A stretch of DNA of 48,250 bases from Oscillibacter sp. Lineage in GTDB: Bacteria > Bacillota > Clostridia > Oscillospirales > Oscillospiraceae. Under the pieces are notes generated by a model. That model ran no database searches, was not told the DNA's origin, and saw nothing but the letters and a program-made list of their open reading frames with translations. The DNA lies in contig JALCRQ010000007.1 in the NCBI GenBank assembly GCA_022652655.1, positions 1-48,250 of the forward strand, written 5' to 3'. Below are positions 39,497 to 48,132 of this stretch, piece after piece (within the stretch, counting starts at the first letter, position 1; each line of letters opens with the position of its first letter). The position numbers and the translations under genes are program-made.

Positions 39497-39661
39497 ATGG
39501 AGAAAACGGCGAACAGGATGTGGCGGATCTGGGTGGATACCCAAAACCGGATCGTCTCCTTTCACGAGGCGGAGGGCTGCCAGATGATGGAGTTTCGCAG
39601 CCACGATCTGTTTCTCAATTATATAGACGGATTTACCGGCCGGCAGTACCGCTACCAGTAA
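39497..39661 (+). CDS. Small conserved-looking protein, 54 residues
   Basis: The sequence begins MEKTANRMWRIWVDTQNRIV and continues SFHEAEGCQMMEFRSHDLFL, ending NYIDGFTGRQYRYQ. It is soluble, aromatic-rich and well structured in appearance. AGGGAG lies nine bases upstream of ATG 39497. Codon use is like its neighbours. I recognise a similar pattern (RIWVD...R.VSFHE..G...MEF.S...F) from small Clostridia proteins of unknown function, from memory rather than a search. It sits between the amidase and a small membrane protein. Confidence 0.72.
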   Translation: MEKTANRMWRIWVDTQNRIVSFHEAEGCQMMEFRSHDLFLNYIDGFTGRQYRYQ

Positions 39662-39740
39662 GGCTGGAGCGGAGAAAAGGCCCGCCCGGCCCGCGGCCGG
39701 AGAAGCGCGGGGATTATCAGGATCAGTAAAGGAGAAAATG

Positions 39741-39980
39741 ATGAAAAAAGCAAAGGCAGCAGCGGAAATCGCGTTTTTGATCGTCGGTACGCTGACGGTT
39801 CTGGAGTTCGTTTTTGTCCGGGGCATGTTTACCTGGGCCATCGCCGCGGCGGCAGTGTGCGTGACGGGGCTTTTAAATATCGTGCTGTCCGCGGCGTCAC
39901 GGAACTGGCGCGAAGCGCTTTTATATTTGCTGTGTTCCGCGGCGCTGTGCATGGGCTATCTGACCATAGCGGGCGTTTGA
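39741..39980 (+). CDS. Small membrane protein, 79 residues
   Basis: Two or three hydrophobic helices: EIAFLIVGTLTVLEFVFVRG, FTWAIAAAAVCVTGLLNIVL and EALLYLLCSAALCMGYLTIA. GGAG lies six bases before ATG 39741; the ATG at 39738 is too close to it. No family recognised. It ends 21 bp before the ileS promoter, so it belongs to the preceding set of small genes. Confidence 0.68.
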   Translation: MKKAKAAAEIAFLIVGTLTVLEFVFVRGMFTWAIAAAAVCVTGLLNIVLSAASRNWREALLYLLCSAALCMGYLTIAGV

Positions 39981-40001
39981 GCGAAAATTGTTTCTTTCGC
40001 C

Positions 40002-40030
40002 TTGACAAACCGGGAATACCTGCGTAAAAT
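40002..40030 (+). promoter_or_regulatory. Promoter of the ileS T-box unit
   Basis: TTGACA (40002-40007), a 17-base spacer, then TAAAAT (40025-40030); start point expected near 40037. A strong vegetative promoter directly in front of the T-box. Confidence 0.88.
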
Positions 40031-40036
40031 AGGCGT

Positions 40037-40323
40037 GAATTGAACATTTGGCGAGGAAAAGGACGAGTAACCCTTGGGGCACCGCAAAGAGAGCCGCTAT
40101 CTGGTGCGAGGCGGCCGGCAGCGCAGGGCGAACATCCCCTTGGAGCCTCCGGCTGAAAGACGACGCGAGTAAGCTTTGGACGTGTGACGGACGTTATCCC
40201 GTCGGCCTGCCGCCGCAGGCGCGAGCGGCCGTGCCGGGAGACCGGACGGCAAGGAAGAGTGGTACCGCAGAGTGTTTGCATGACGCTTTGTCTCTTGAAT
40301 TTCAAGGGACAAAGCGTCTTTTT
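40037..40323 (+). promoter_or_regulatory. T-box leader of ileS, specifier AUC (Ile)
   Basis: The T-box sequence AGTGGTACCGCAG (40258-40270) precedes an intrinsic terminator (40282-40323). Stem I closes with AAGG (40059-40062) pairing CCTT, and the loop has ACGAGTAA on its 5' side and AUC (40134-40136) one base before the 3' arm. AUC is an Ile codon, matching the downstream ileS. Uncharged tRNA-Ile should favour the antiterminator and allow ileS transcription. Confidence 0.95.
40282..40323 (+). terminator. T-box-controlled terminator of ileS
   Basis: GACGCTTTGTC (40282-40292) pairs with GACAAAGCGTC (40308-40318), with an inner CTTGAA/TTCAAG helix, followed by TTTTT (40319-40323). Confidence 0.95.
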
Positions 40324-40404
40324 ATCGCCTCAGACCATATGCCGGAGGGGCTTTGCCGGATTTCGGCCCGGCGCCCTTTTCAACAAGAACGAAGGAGAAA
40401 AGCC

Positions 40405-43218
40405 ATGGATTACAACAAGACCATCAATCTGCCCCAGACCGACTTTCCCATGCGGGCGGGCCTGCCCAAGCGGGAACCGGAGATCCAGGCGCGCTGGGAC
40501 AAAGAGGACGTCTACGGGGAACTGCTGAAAAAGAACGAGGGAAAGCCGCTTTTCGCCCTGCACGACGGCCCTCCGTTTTCCAACGGCGGACTGCACATGG
40601 GCCACGCCCTCAACAAGTCCCTGAAGGATTTCATCACCCGCTTTTTCGCCATGAACGGCCGCTATACGCCCTATATCCCGGGCTGGGACAACCACGGCAT
40701 GCCCATCGAATCCGCCATCATCAAGCAGAACAAGCTCAACCGGAAGGCCATGAGTATTCCGGATTTCCGCTCCGCCTGCCATGAATTTGCGGATCACTAT
40801 ATCGGCGTGCAGCGGGACGGCTTCAAGCGCATGGGCGTTCTGGGCGACTGGGACCACCCCTACAAGACCATGGACCCCGGCTTTGAGGGCCAGGAGGTCC
40901 GGGTCTTCGGCGAGATGTATAAAAAAGGATATATTTACAAGGGCCTCAAGCCCGTGTACTGGTGCCCCCGGGACGAGACAGCCCTGGCCGAGGCGGAAAT
41001 TGAGTATCAGGACGATCCCTGCACCACTGTGTACGTGAAATTCCCCCTGCGCGACGATCTGGGCAAGCTGCCCGATGTGGACCACAGCAAGCTCTATTTC
41101 GTGATCTGGACCACCACCATCTGGACGCTGCCCGGCAACCTGGCCATCGCCCTGCATCCCGACGAGTCCTACGCCATCGTCAAGGCGCCCAACGGCGAGA
41201 GCTATATCATGGCGGAGGCCCTCACCGAAAAGGTGATGCACATCGGCGGGTTTGACAGCTATGAGATCCTTGAGACGCACCCCGGCAGGTTCTTCGAGAA
41301 CATGCTGGCGGATCACCCCTTCCTGCCCAAGACCTCCCGGCTGCTGCTGGCGGACTATGTCACCATGGACTCGGGCACCGGCTGCGTCCATACGGCGCCC
41401 GGCTTCGGCGCCGACGACTATCAGACCTGCCGCCGCTACGGCATGGAGATGGTGGTGCCCGTGGACGACCGGGGCCGCCACACCGATTACGCCGGCAAGT
41501 ACGCCGGCATGAAGACCGAGGAGTCCAACCCCGTCATCCTGCAGGATATGAAGGACTCCGGCGCGCTTTTCGCCAGTGAGAAAATCGTCCACAGCTATCC
41601 CCACTGCTGGCGGTGCAAGGGCCCCATCATCTTCCGGGCCACGCCCCAGTGGTTCTGCTCCGTGGACGCCTTCAAAGAGGAGGCCGTCCGGGCCTGCGAC
41701 GACGTGCGCTGGGTGCCGGAGTGGGGCAAGGACCGCATGATCTCCATGATCCGGGAGCGCTCCGACTGGTGCATCTCCCGCCAGCGCCGGTGGGGCCTGC
41801 CCATCCCCGTGTTTTACTGTAAGGACTGCGGCAAGCCCGTCGTCACCGACGAGACCATCGACGCCGTCTCCGCCCTCTTTGCCGCGGAGGGCTCCAACGC
41901 CTGGTTCGCCAAGGACGCGGAGGAGATTCTGCCTGCCGACTTTACCTGCCCCCACTGCGGAAAATCCGCAGGCTTTACCAAGGAGGAGGACACGCTGGAC
42001 GGCTGGTTCGACTCCGGCTCCACGCATTTTGCCGCCATGAAGCGGGACCAGGGCTTCTGGCCCGCCACCATGTATCTGGAGGGCCTGGATCAGTACCGCG
42101 GCTGGTTCCAGAGCTCCCTGCTCACCGCCGTAGGCGCGCTGGGCCAGGGCGCCCCCTTCCGGGAGTGCGTCACCCACGGCTGGACGGTGGACGGCGAGGG
42201 CAAGGCCATGCACAAGTCCCTGGGCAACGGCATGGATCCGGCGGAGATTTTTGCCAAATACGGCGCCGATCTGCTGCGTCTCTGGGCGGCCAGCGCCGAT
42301 TACCACGCCGACGTGCGCTGCTCGGACGAGATTTTCAAGCAGCTGTCCCAGAACTACCTTAAATTCCGCAACACCGCCCGGTATTGCCTTGGCAACCTGA
42401 ACGGCTTCAACGCCGACGATCTGGAGGAGCCGGGGCAGATGGAGGAGCTGGACCGCTGGGCGGTGACCAGACTCAATGACCTCATCGTAAAGTGCGATCA
42501 GGCGTACCGGAACTATGAATTTCTGGCGGTCACCCACGCGGTCAACGATTTCTGTGTGGTGGACATGTCCAACTTCTACCTGGATATTATCAAGGACCGG
42601 CTCTACTGCGAGGAGAAGGACGGGGCCAAGCGCCGCAGCGCCCAGACCGCCCTGTTCCTGATTCTGGACACGCTGACCAAGCTGATGGCGCCCATTCTGG
42701 CCTTTACCGCCGACGAACTCTGGCAGGCCATGCCCCACCGGGAGGGCGACGATCCCCGCAATGTGGTGTTCAACGATATGAACAAACCCTTCGCGGACTG
42801 TGCCCTGAGCGAAAAGGACATGGACAAGTGGAGCACCGTCATCGCCCTGCGCAGCGACGTCAACGCCGTGCTGGAGACGGCCCGTGCCGAGAAGAAGATC
42901 GGCAAGGCGCTGGAGGCCCATGTCTCCCTCCACGCGGACGATGACGACGCGGCCCGTGCCCTGATGGGCACCTTCGGTGTGAGTCTCAGCGAGGTGTTCA
43001 TCGTCTCCGACTGCAACATCACCAACACCGAGCCCGCGGCGGACTCCGTGGTGGGCCGGGGCGTCAATTTCCCCGGGCTGACCGTGGAGGTGTCCGAGGC
43101 CCAGGGCGGCAAGTGCGAGCGCTGCTGGATGCACTCCCCCCGGGTGGGCGACAACCCCAACTATCCCACGCTGTGCCCCCGCTGTGCGGACGTGGTGTCC
43201 AGGCTGCCCCAGTTCTGA
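40405..43218 (+). CDS. ileS: Isoleucyl-tRNA synthetase
   Basis: 937-residue class I synthetase charging tRNA-Ile, with an editing domain that removes mischarged Val. The HIGH motif appears as GLHMGHAL (His about 64). The CP1 editing domain includes WTTTIWTLPGNLAIALHPDE and SGTGCVHTAPGFGADD. The KMSKS position reads GKAMHKSLGNG near residue 600, a departure from KMSKS in the first residues that should be compared with relatives. LDGWFDSGSTHFAAM precedes it. The C-terminal zinc finger is CERCW...LCPRC. The ATG at 40405 (MDYNKTINLPQTDFPMR) has AAGGAG seven bases upstream. It is controlled by its own T-box and ends in a strong terminator. Confidence 0.98.
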   Translation: MDYNKTINLPQTDFPMRAGLPKREPEIQARWDKEDVYGELLKKNEGKPLFALHDGPPFSNGGLHMGHALNKSLKDFITRFFAMNGRYTPYIPGWDNHGMPIESAIIKQNKLNRKAMSIPDFRSACHEFADHYIGVQRDGFKRMGVLGDWDHPYKTMDPGFEGQEVRVFGEMYKKGYIYKGLKPVYWCPRDETALAEAEIEYQDDPCTTVYVKFPLRDDLGKLPDVDHSKLYFVIWTTTIWTLPGNLAIALHPDESYAIVKAPNGESYIMAEALTEKVMHIGGFDSYEILETHPGRFFENMLADHPFLPKTSRLLLADYVTMDSGTGCVHTAPGFGADDYQTCRRYGMEMVVPVDDRGRHTDYAGKYAGMKTEESNPVILQDMKDSGALFASEKIVHSYPHCWRCKGPIIFRATPQWFCSVDAFKEEAVRACDDVRWVPEWGKDRMISMIRERSDWCISRQRRWGLPIPVFYCKDCGKPVVTDETIDAVSALFAAEGSNAWFAKDAEEILPADFTCPHCGKSAGFTKEEDTLDGWFDSGSTHFAAMKRDQGFWPATMYLEGLDQYRGWFQSSLLTAVGALGQGAPFRECVTHGWTVDGEGKAMHKSLGNGMDPAEIFAKYGADLLRLWAASADYHADVRCSDEIFKQLSQNYLKFRNTARYCLGNLNGFNADDLEEPGQMEELDRWAVTRLNDLIVKCDQAYRNYEFLAVTHAVNDFCVVDMSNFYLDIIKDRLYCEEKDGAKRRSAQTALFLILDTLTKLMAPILAFTADELWQAMPHREGDDPRNVVFNDMNKPFADCALSEKDMDKWSTVIALRSDVNAVLETARAEKKIGKALEAHVSLHADDDDAARALMGTFGVSLSEVFIVSDCNITNTEPAADSVVGRGVNFPGLTVEVSEAQGGKCERCWMHSPRVGDNPNYPTLCPRCADVVSRLPQF

Positions 43219-43248
43219 TGCTTCCGTCCGCCGGAGCGGCGGCGAAAA

Positions 43249-43294
43249 GGACGCGCCCTCCCCAATTTCGGGGGAGAGCGCGTCCCGCGTTTTT
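43249..43294 (+). terminator. Terminator downstream of ileS
   Basis: A long GC stem of about 15 bp (43249-43263 with 43270-43284, one bulge or mismatch) and a loop around AATTT, followed after CGCG by TTTTT. It begins 31 bp after the ileS stop. Confidence 0.88.
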
Positions 43295-43323
43295 CGTCCC
43301 GCCCCGCCGGGAAAGGCTGCGGG

Positions 43324-43352
43324 TTGCTTTTCCGGCTCCGGCGATGTAAAAT
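43324..43352 (+). promoter_or_regulatory. Candidate promoter of the acyltransferase gene
   Basis: TTGCTT (43324-43329), a 17-base spacer, TAAAAT (43347-43352), 37 bp before the start codon. Confidence 0.6.
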
Positions 43353-43388
43353 CAGGCTATCCTGATATAAAAGCGGGGCGCGACGAGC

Positions 43389-44465
43389 ATGATGGAGACA
43401 ATACCCGGATCCGCCGCCGGGACGCGGAACGTACCGGTGGACGCAGCCAAAACGTTTGCTATCGCGGGGGTGCTGCTGATCCATGCCTCCGCCGTGGGCG
43501 GCTTTTCCGCTCCGGTGGGCAGCGGCTCCTGGTGCGCGGCCCTTTTCTGGGGCAGCGTGCTGCGGTGCGCGGTGCCGGTCTTTTTCCTGTGCTCCGGGGC
43601 GCTGCTGCTGAATCCGGAGAAGGACGTGTCCCCCCGGCGGGTGTGGACGCACTATATCCCCCATATCCTGGCGGCCCTCTTTTTCTGGGCGGCGGCATAC
43701 GGCGGGTGGGCGCTGCTGCTGGGCTGGCACCGCACCGGCGTGCTGGAGGCCGCGGCCATCCGGCGCACGCTGCTGGATCTGGTGCTGTTTCACCACAAGT
43801 CCCATCTCTACTACCTGCATATCGTCCTGCTGGTCTACGCCCTGCTGCCGGTGACGCGGGCTTTCACGGCCCGGGCCACCCGGGCGCAGCTGCGCTACTT
43901 CCTGCTGGCCTGGCTGGCGCTGGGCGTGGCGCTGCCTACGCTCCGGGCTTTCCCGCCCTTTTCGCAGATGACCGGGATTCCCGCCCAGTGGCCCATGAAC
44001 ATGACCTATGCCTCCGTGGGCTATACCGCGGCGGGCTGGGCCGTCCGGAAATACGGCGCGCACCGCCGTCCCCGGGAGTATGCGCTTTTGTATCTCGTGG
44101 GATTTGTATTCACGTATTCGGGTACGCTGTGGATGTCCGCCCGGCAGGGGGAGCTGTACGGCGGCTTTCTCTCCGGGATGGCGCCTGGAATCTGCGCCGA
44201 GGCGGTGGGCCTCTACGGCTGGTGCACGGCGTATTTCCGGGACGCGCCCGAAAAGCGGGGGCTTGCGGCGGTCTCCCGGGCGTCGTTCTGCATCTACCTC
44301 ACGCATCTGTTCTTCCTGGATTTTCTGGCGGGACGGGGGCTGACGGCCGCCGCCTTCGCTCCGGCCGTCTCCGTGCCCCTCATCGCGGCGGCGCTGTTCG
44401 CCTGCGGGTTTGCCGTATGGCTGGCGGCCCGGCGGATTCCCTGGGTGAACCGCTGGCTCATTTAA
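43389..44465 (+). CDS. Acyltransferase 3 family membrane protein
   Basis: 358 residues with about ten transmembrane helices. The N-terminal VPVDAAKTFAIAGVLLIHAS has the Asp and His typical of acyltransferase 3 (OafA/WecH) proteins, and VPVFFLCSGALLLNPEKD is the next signature. HHKSHLYYLHIVLLVYALLP and ASFCIYLTHLFFLDFLAG match the WecH-like subgroup. Such proteins O-acetylate surface glycans, peptidoglycan or lipid-linked sugars. The ribosome-binding site is weak (GACGAGC before ATG 43389; ATG 43392 is an alternative). lspA follows 66 bp downstream on the same strand. The acceptor molecule is unknown. Confidence 0.88.
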   Translation: MMETIPGSAAGTRNVPVDAAKTFAIAGVLLIHASAVGGFSAPVGSGSWCAALFWGSVLRCAVPVFFLCSGALLLNPEKDVSPRRVWTHYIPHILAALFFWAAAYGGWALLLGWHRTGVLEAAAIRRTLLDLVLFHHKSHLYYLHIVLLVYALLPVTRAFTARATRAQLRYFLLAWLALGVALPTLRAFPPFSQMTGIPAQWPMNMTYASVGYTAAGWAVRKYGAHRRPREYALLYLVGFVFTYSGTLWMSARQGELYGGFLSGMAPGICAEAVGLYGWCTAYFRDAPEKRGLAAVSRASFCIYLTHLFFLDFLAGRGLTAAAFAPAVSVPLIAAALFACGFAVWLAARRIPWVNRWLI

Positions 44466-44531
44466 ACCGCCCCGCCCCTTTTCCCCGGCTCCGGGACGGA
44501 GGATATTCCGATTTTTAAAGGAGAAACCGCT

Positions 44532-44996
44532 ATGTGGTATGCCGCTTTGGCCGCCGTGCTGGTGGCCGCGGATCAATGGAGCAAATATTGGACGGTGTCC
44601 CATCTGGCCCTGGAGGAGTCGGCGCCGCTGCTGCCCGGCTTTATGGAGCTGCTGCGGATTCACAATTACGGGGCGGCCTGGTCCAGCTTTGCCGGCATGC
44701 GCTGGCTGCTGGTGGGCGTCACCGCCGTGATTATCGCGCTGGTGGCGCTGCTGCCGCTGACGGGGCGCGTCCGCCATCCCCTGGGGCGGCTGGCCTGCAC
44801 CCTCATCGCCGCCGGCGGTGCGGGGAACATCATCGACCGGCTGCGTCTGGGCTATGTGGTGGATATGCTCCACTTTACCTTCTGGCCCAGCTATCCCGTT
44901 TTCAACGCCGCGGACATCTGCGTGGTCACCGGCGCGGTGCTGGGTGTGATCTACTATGTGTGGATCTACGAAAAATACGACCGGGTGAAAAAGTGA
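44532..44996 (+). CDS. lspA: Lipoprotein signal peptidase (signal peptidase II)
   Basis: 154-residue aspartyl protease in the membrane that removes signal peptides from diacylglyceryl-modified prolipoproteins. Four transmembrane helices are visible. ALAAVLVAADQWSKYWTVSH is the N-terminal signature, GAAWSSFAG the conserved loop, GNIIDRLRLGYVVDML carries the first catalytic Asp region, and VFNAADICVVTGAVLGV the second. AAGGAG precedes ATG 44532 by nine bases. A RluA-family gene starts one base after the stop, the usual lspA-rluD pair. The lipoprotein gene at 45972 could supply a substrate. Confidence 0.96.
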   Translation: MWYAALAAVLVAADQWSKYWTVSHLALEESAPLLPGFMELLRIHNYGAAWSSFAGMRWLLVGVTAVIIALVALLPLTGRVRHPLGRLACTLIAAGGAGNIIDRLRLGYVVDMLHFTFWPSYPVFNAADICVVTGAVLGVIYYVWIYEKYDRVKK

Positions 44997-44997
44997 G

Positions 44998-45915
44998 ATG
45001 GAAAAGCTGACGCTTCAGGTGCCCGCCTCCGCCGCCGGAACCCGGGCGGACGTCTTTCTGGCCTCCGCGGCGGAGGGGCTGACTCGGAACGCGGCCCAGC
45101 GCCTGCTGCTGGGCGGCCATGTCACCGCCGGCGGCGCGCCGGTGGAAAAGAGCCTGCGGCTGGAGGGCGGCGAGGTTCTGGAGGTGGAGATTCCCGATCC
45201 GGAGCCGGTGGACGTCCGGCCCCAGGACATTCCCCTGGATGTGGTCTATGAGGACAGCGACGTCATTGTGGTCAACAAGCCCAAGGGGATGGTGGTGCAT
45301 CCCGCGCCGGGCCATCCGTACGGGACGCTGGTCAACGCCCTGCTCAGCCGCTGCGGGGACTCCCTCTCCGGCGTGGGCGGAGAGCTGCGGCCGGGCATTG
45401 TCCACCGCATCGACAAGGACACCTCCGGCCTGATTATCGCGGCGAAAAACGACTTCGCCCACCGGGCGCTGACGGCCCAGCTGGCCGATCACTCCCTGGC
45501 CCGGACGTATGAGTGCGTGGTGACGGGGAACCTCCGGGAGGATTCCGGCACCGTGGACGCGCCCGTCGGACGGTGCCCCGCGGATCGGAAGAAGATGGCC
45601 GTCGTCCCGGAGGGCCGCCGGGCCGTGACCCACTGGGAGGTCATCGCCCGCTATCCCGGGTTCACCCACGTCCGCTGCCGGCTGGAGACGGGGCGCACCC
45701 ATCAGATCCGGGTCCATATGGCCCACATCGGGCATCCCATTCTGGGGGATACGGTGTACGGGGCGAAAAAGCCGGTGCCGGGCCTCCGGGGACAGTGCCT
45801 CCACGCTGTGGGACTGCGGTTTGTCCATCCCCGGACGGGGGAGACGGTGGAGCTTTCCTGCCCGCTGCCCCGGGAGTTTCAGGAGGTTTTGCGGAAGCTG
45901 GCGGCCCGGGCGTAA
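44998..45915 (+). CDS. RluA-family 23S rRNA pseudouridine synthase (RluD-like)
   Basis: 305 residues. An N-terminal S4 RNA-binding domain (about residues 14-65, GTRADVFLASAAEGLTRNAA) precedes the synthase domain. The catalytic motif is GIVHRIDKDTSGLIIAAKND with Asp about 139. YEDSDVIVVNKPKGMVVHPA, RTYECVVTG, LETGRTHQIRVHMAHIGHPI and GDTVYGAKK are family motifs. Proteins of this group isomerise uridines in 23S rRNA helix 69 or tRNA; exact positions cannot be read from sequence. It starts one base after lspA with only AAGTGAG upstream, suggesting translational coupling. Confidence 0.95.
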   Translation: MEKLTLQVPASAAGTRADVFLASAAEGLTRNAAQRLLLGGHVTAGGAPVEKSLRLEGGEVLEVEIPDPEPVDVRPQDIPLDVVYEDSDVIVVNKPKGMVVHPAPGHPYGTLVNALLSRCGDSLSGVGGELRPGIVHRIDKDTSGLIIAAKNDFAHRALTAQLADHSLARTYECVVTGNLREDSGTVDAPVGRCPADRKKMAVVPEGRRAVTHWEVIARYPGFTHVRCRLETGRTHQIRVHMAHIGHPILGDTVYGAKKPVPGLRGQCLHAVGLRFVHPRTGETVELSCPLPREFQEVLRKLAARA

Positions 45916-45971
45916 AATGCCTGCGGCGGCCTGCGGCGGCCCGTCCCCGGGACGGGAGAGAGGAGACGCGT

Positions 45972-46610
45972 ATGAAACGGGTCATGGCCCTGCTTTTGAC
46001 GCTGGCGCTGGCACTGGGCGCGTGCGCCTGCGGCGGGCCCGGAGGCGGACAGAGCTCCGCCGGGGAGGCGGCCTCCGGCTCCGAAGCGTCCCCGGCGGTT
46101 TCCTCCGGAGCATCCTCGGGGGCATCCTCCGGGCCGGAGGCGCAGACGGAGGAGCCGGACGCGGAGGACGGAAATCCCATCGACGCGCTCTACGAGCCCT
46201 ACTGGCAGGCCGCCCAGAGCACCCTGGCCAGGAATACCGTGTCCGCCGCGTGGCGCGACGCGTGGCGGGCGGAGCTCACCGCTTTTGTCCGGGATATGGA
46301 GAGCGAGAGTGCCGACCGGCAGGATCTGGCCGACCTGGAGGGCTATCTCAAAAACGCCGACGGCCAGGCTGAGGCCCTGCGGCAGATGACGGACCGGGTG
46401 GGCGCCGGGGCGGACGTGCCCCGGGAGGAGCGCTCCGATCTCGCGGGCACCGCCGCGCCGGCCTCCGCCGCGATTTCCGCCAAGGAGACGTACCGCTCCG
46501 CGTTTTACCGGATGTATGCCGTCCGCTATCCCGGGGAGGCGGACTGGAAGTGGACCTTTGCCTCCGACGCCGAAAAGGGCATTTTGGAGGCCGCCCTGTA
46601 CGGCGGGTGA
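45972..46610 (+). CDS. Predicted lipoprotein, unknown function
   Basis: 212 residues. The N-terminus MKRVMALLLTLALALGAC is a lipoprotein signal with the lipobox LGAC, so Cys18 should be lipidated and the protein tethered to the outer face of the membrane. A low-complexity Ser/Ala/Gly/Glu linker spans about residues 20-65. The folded part is mainly helical (PYWQAAQSTLARNTVSAAWR; DRQDLADLEGYLKNADGQAE) and ends WKWTFASDAEKGILEAALYG. AGGAG is six bases before ATG 45972. It follows the RluA-family gene by 56 bp. No family recognised. Confidence 0.87.
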   Translation: MKRVMALLLTLALALGACACGGPGGGQSSAGEAASGSEASPAVSSGASSGASSGPEAQTEEPDAEDGNPIDALYEPYWQAAQSTLARNTVSAAWRDAWRAELTAFVRDMESESADRQDLADLEGYLKNADGQAEALRQMTDRVGAGADVPREERSDLAGTAAPASAAISAKETYRSAFYRMYAVRYPGEADWKWTFASDAEKGILEAALYGG

Positions 46611-46690
46611 GGGTTTGAAAGCGGCTGCGGGTCGCAGCCATGAAAAAAACTCCGGACGGAAGCTTCCGCCCGGACCGACAGGAGAAAACG

Positions 46691-47371
46691 ATGTTTCAGG
46701 GTTTTACCGACAGCACGGTGGATTTCATGTGGGGAATCCGCTTCAATAACCGGCGGGACTGGTTTCAGGCCCACCGTCAGGAGTATCTGGACAGCTTCTA
46801 TGCGCCTATGCGGGAGCTGGCGGACGAGCTTTACGGGCAGCTTTCCGACGCTCTGCCGGGGTATGCGCTGAACTGCAAGGTCTCCCGGATTTACCGGGAC
46901 GCCCGCCGCCTCCACGGGGGAGGGCCGTACCGGGATCACCTGTGGCTGAGCGTGCAGCAGCCGTCGGAGGACTACTCCGGCACGCCCTGCTTCTGGTTTG
47001 AGCTGGGGCCGGAGGTCTGGTCCGCGGGGCTGGGATATTACTGCGCCAAGCCGCTGACCATGGCCAAGCTCCGGGCCCGGATGGACGCGGACGCCGCGCC
47101 CATGGAAAAGCTGACCCGGAAGCTGAACCGGCAGAGCGAGTTCACACTGGAGGGGGAGACGTACCGCCGCCCCAGGGGCACGGCGCCGTCGCCGCTGCTG
47201 GAGCCCTGGTACGGGCTTAAAAACTTCTCCCTGACCCACGAGGAAAAGCTGACGGAGGAGCTGTTCAGCCGGGCCATCGCGGAGCGGCTGCGGCGGGACT
47301 GCCTGTTCCTGCTGCCGTTCTACCGGTATTTTGCCGCGCTGGACGGCGATCCCGATCCCCGGGAGAGCTGA
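46691..47371 (+). CDS. DUF2461 family protein
   Basis: 226 residues. The N-terminal FQGFTDSTVDFMWGIRFNNR, RDWFQAHRQEYLDSFYAPMR and the later SRIYRDARRLHGGGPYRDHL are the DUF2461 pattern (family proteins share NN...WF......Y and R.....R.....PY). WFELGPEVWSAGLGYYCAKP follows. Function of the family is unknown; it is cytoplasmic by appearance. ATG 46691 has AGGAG six bases upstream; an in-frame ATG at 46640 has no site. It is convergent with ppa. Confidence 0.9.
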   Translation: MFQGFTDSTVDFMWGIRFNNRRDWFQAHRQEYLDSFYAPMRELADELYGQLSDALPGYALNCKVSRIYRDARRLHGGGPYRDHLWLSVQQPSEDYSGTPCFWFELGPEVWSAGLGYYCAKPLTMAKLRARMDADAAPMEKLTRKLNRQSEFTLEGETYRRPRGTAPSPLLEPWYGLKNFSLTHEEKLTEELFSRAIAERLRRDCLFLLPFYRYFAALDGDPDPRES

Positions 47372-47404
47372 AGCCTCTCCTGCGGCGTCTTTCCGACAAG
47401 CTGA

Positions 47405-47438
47405 GAGCCCCGGACTGCCCTCTGGCAGTCCGGGGCTC
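47405..47438. terminator. Hairpin terminator between DUF2461 gene and ppa
   Basis: A perfect 15-bp stem (47405-47419 with 47424-47438) and 4-base loop between convergent genes. T-tracts are short (CGTTTG on the plus side), so it may work as a strong hairpin with weak U-run. Confidence 0.75.
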
Positions 47439-47483
47439 CGTTTGCGCAGAAGCGGCGTATCCGCGGAAAATCCGCGGCGGCGC

Positions 47484-48014
47484 TCAGCGGCAGAATTTTT
47501 CCACGTAGTCGTTCAGGGAGTGCTGGATGATGGCCTCCGCGTCCGCCCGGCCGTGGATGTTGCCGGCGTCGGTGTTTTTGCCCTCCAGACTTTTGTAGAC
47601 CGTGAAGAAATGGCGCATTTCCTCGGAGATATGGGCGGGGAGCTGGGAGACGTCGCTGTATTCCCGATAGGCCGGATCGCCGAAGGGAATGGCGATGATT
47701 TTCTCGTCCCGCTCGCCGGCGTCCGTCATGGTGATGACGCCGATGGGGAAGCAGCGCACAATGCTCATGGGCAGAATGGCCTCGCTGCACAGTACCAGCA
47801 CATCCAGCGGGTCGCCGTCTTCGGCCAGCGTGCGGGGAAGCAGCCCATAGTTAGCGGGATAGTGGGTGGAGGTGTAGAGGATCCGGTCCAGGCGCAGCAT
47901 CCCCGTCTCCTTGTCCAGCTCGTATTTGTTTTTGGAGCCCTTGGAGATCTCGATCACCGCCCAGAAATCCCCCGGACGCATATGTTCCGGCGTCACGTCG
48001 TGCCACAGGTGCAT
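47484..48014 (-). CDS. ppa: Inorganic pyrophosphatase, family I
   Basis: 176-residue cytoplasmic enzyme hydrolysing pyrophosphate to phosphate, pulling biosynthetic reactions such as tRNA charging. The substrate and metal site is visible: VIEISKGSKNKYELDKETG, LYTSTHYPANYGLLPRTLAE and the DGDPLDVLVL Asp triad, followed by IGVITMTDAGERDEKIIAIP. The C-terminal helix is SLNDYVEKFCR. The ATG at 48014 (MHLWHDVTPE) has AAGGGGGC nine bases upstream; the open frame upstream includes the promoter and is not coding. Single-gene unit. Confidence 0.96.
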   Translation of the reverse strand: MHLWHDVTPEHMRPGDFWAVIEISKGSKNKYELDKETGMLRLDRILYTSTHYPANYGLLPRTLAEDGDPLDVLVLCSEAILPMSIVRCFPIGVITMTDAGERDEKIIAIPFGDPAYREYSDVSQLPAHISEEMRHFFTVYKSLEGKNTDAGNIHGRADAEAIIQHSLNDYVEKFCR

Positions 48015-48046
48015 AGAAAAAAGCCCCCTTTGTCGGTAATAGGAGT

Positions 48047-48074
48047 AGGATACCACGTTTTTTCGATTTTACAA
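48047..48074 (-). promoter_or_regulatory. Promoter of ppa
   Basis: On the minus strand TTGTAA (48069-48074), 16-base spacer, TATCCT (48047-48052), about 33 bp before the start codon. Confidence 0.65.
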
Positions 48075-48132
48075 GTGCGCAGGACGCTTTTCCATCCATC
48101 TTTCCGGCTTGTGCTCCGTCGGTTTTTGTGCT

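Noticed and set aside
40330-43134. A 934-codon open frame on the minus strand opposite ileS
   Set aside because: It is the complement of a certain ileS coding region in a GC-rich genome. Its translation is low-complexity (Gly/Val/His-rich) without domains, and no ribosome-binding site was seen.
43161-44873. A 570-codon minus-strand open frame opposite the acyltransferase and lspA
   Set aside because: Both plus-strand genes are clear; the antisense product is Arg/Pro/Gln-rich and featureless.
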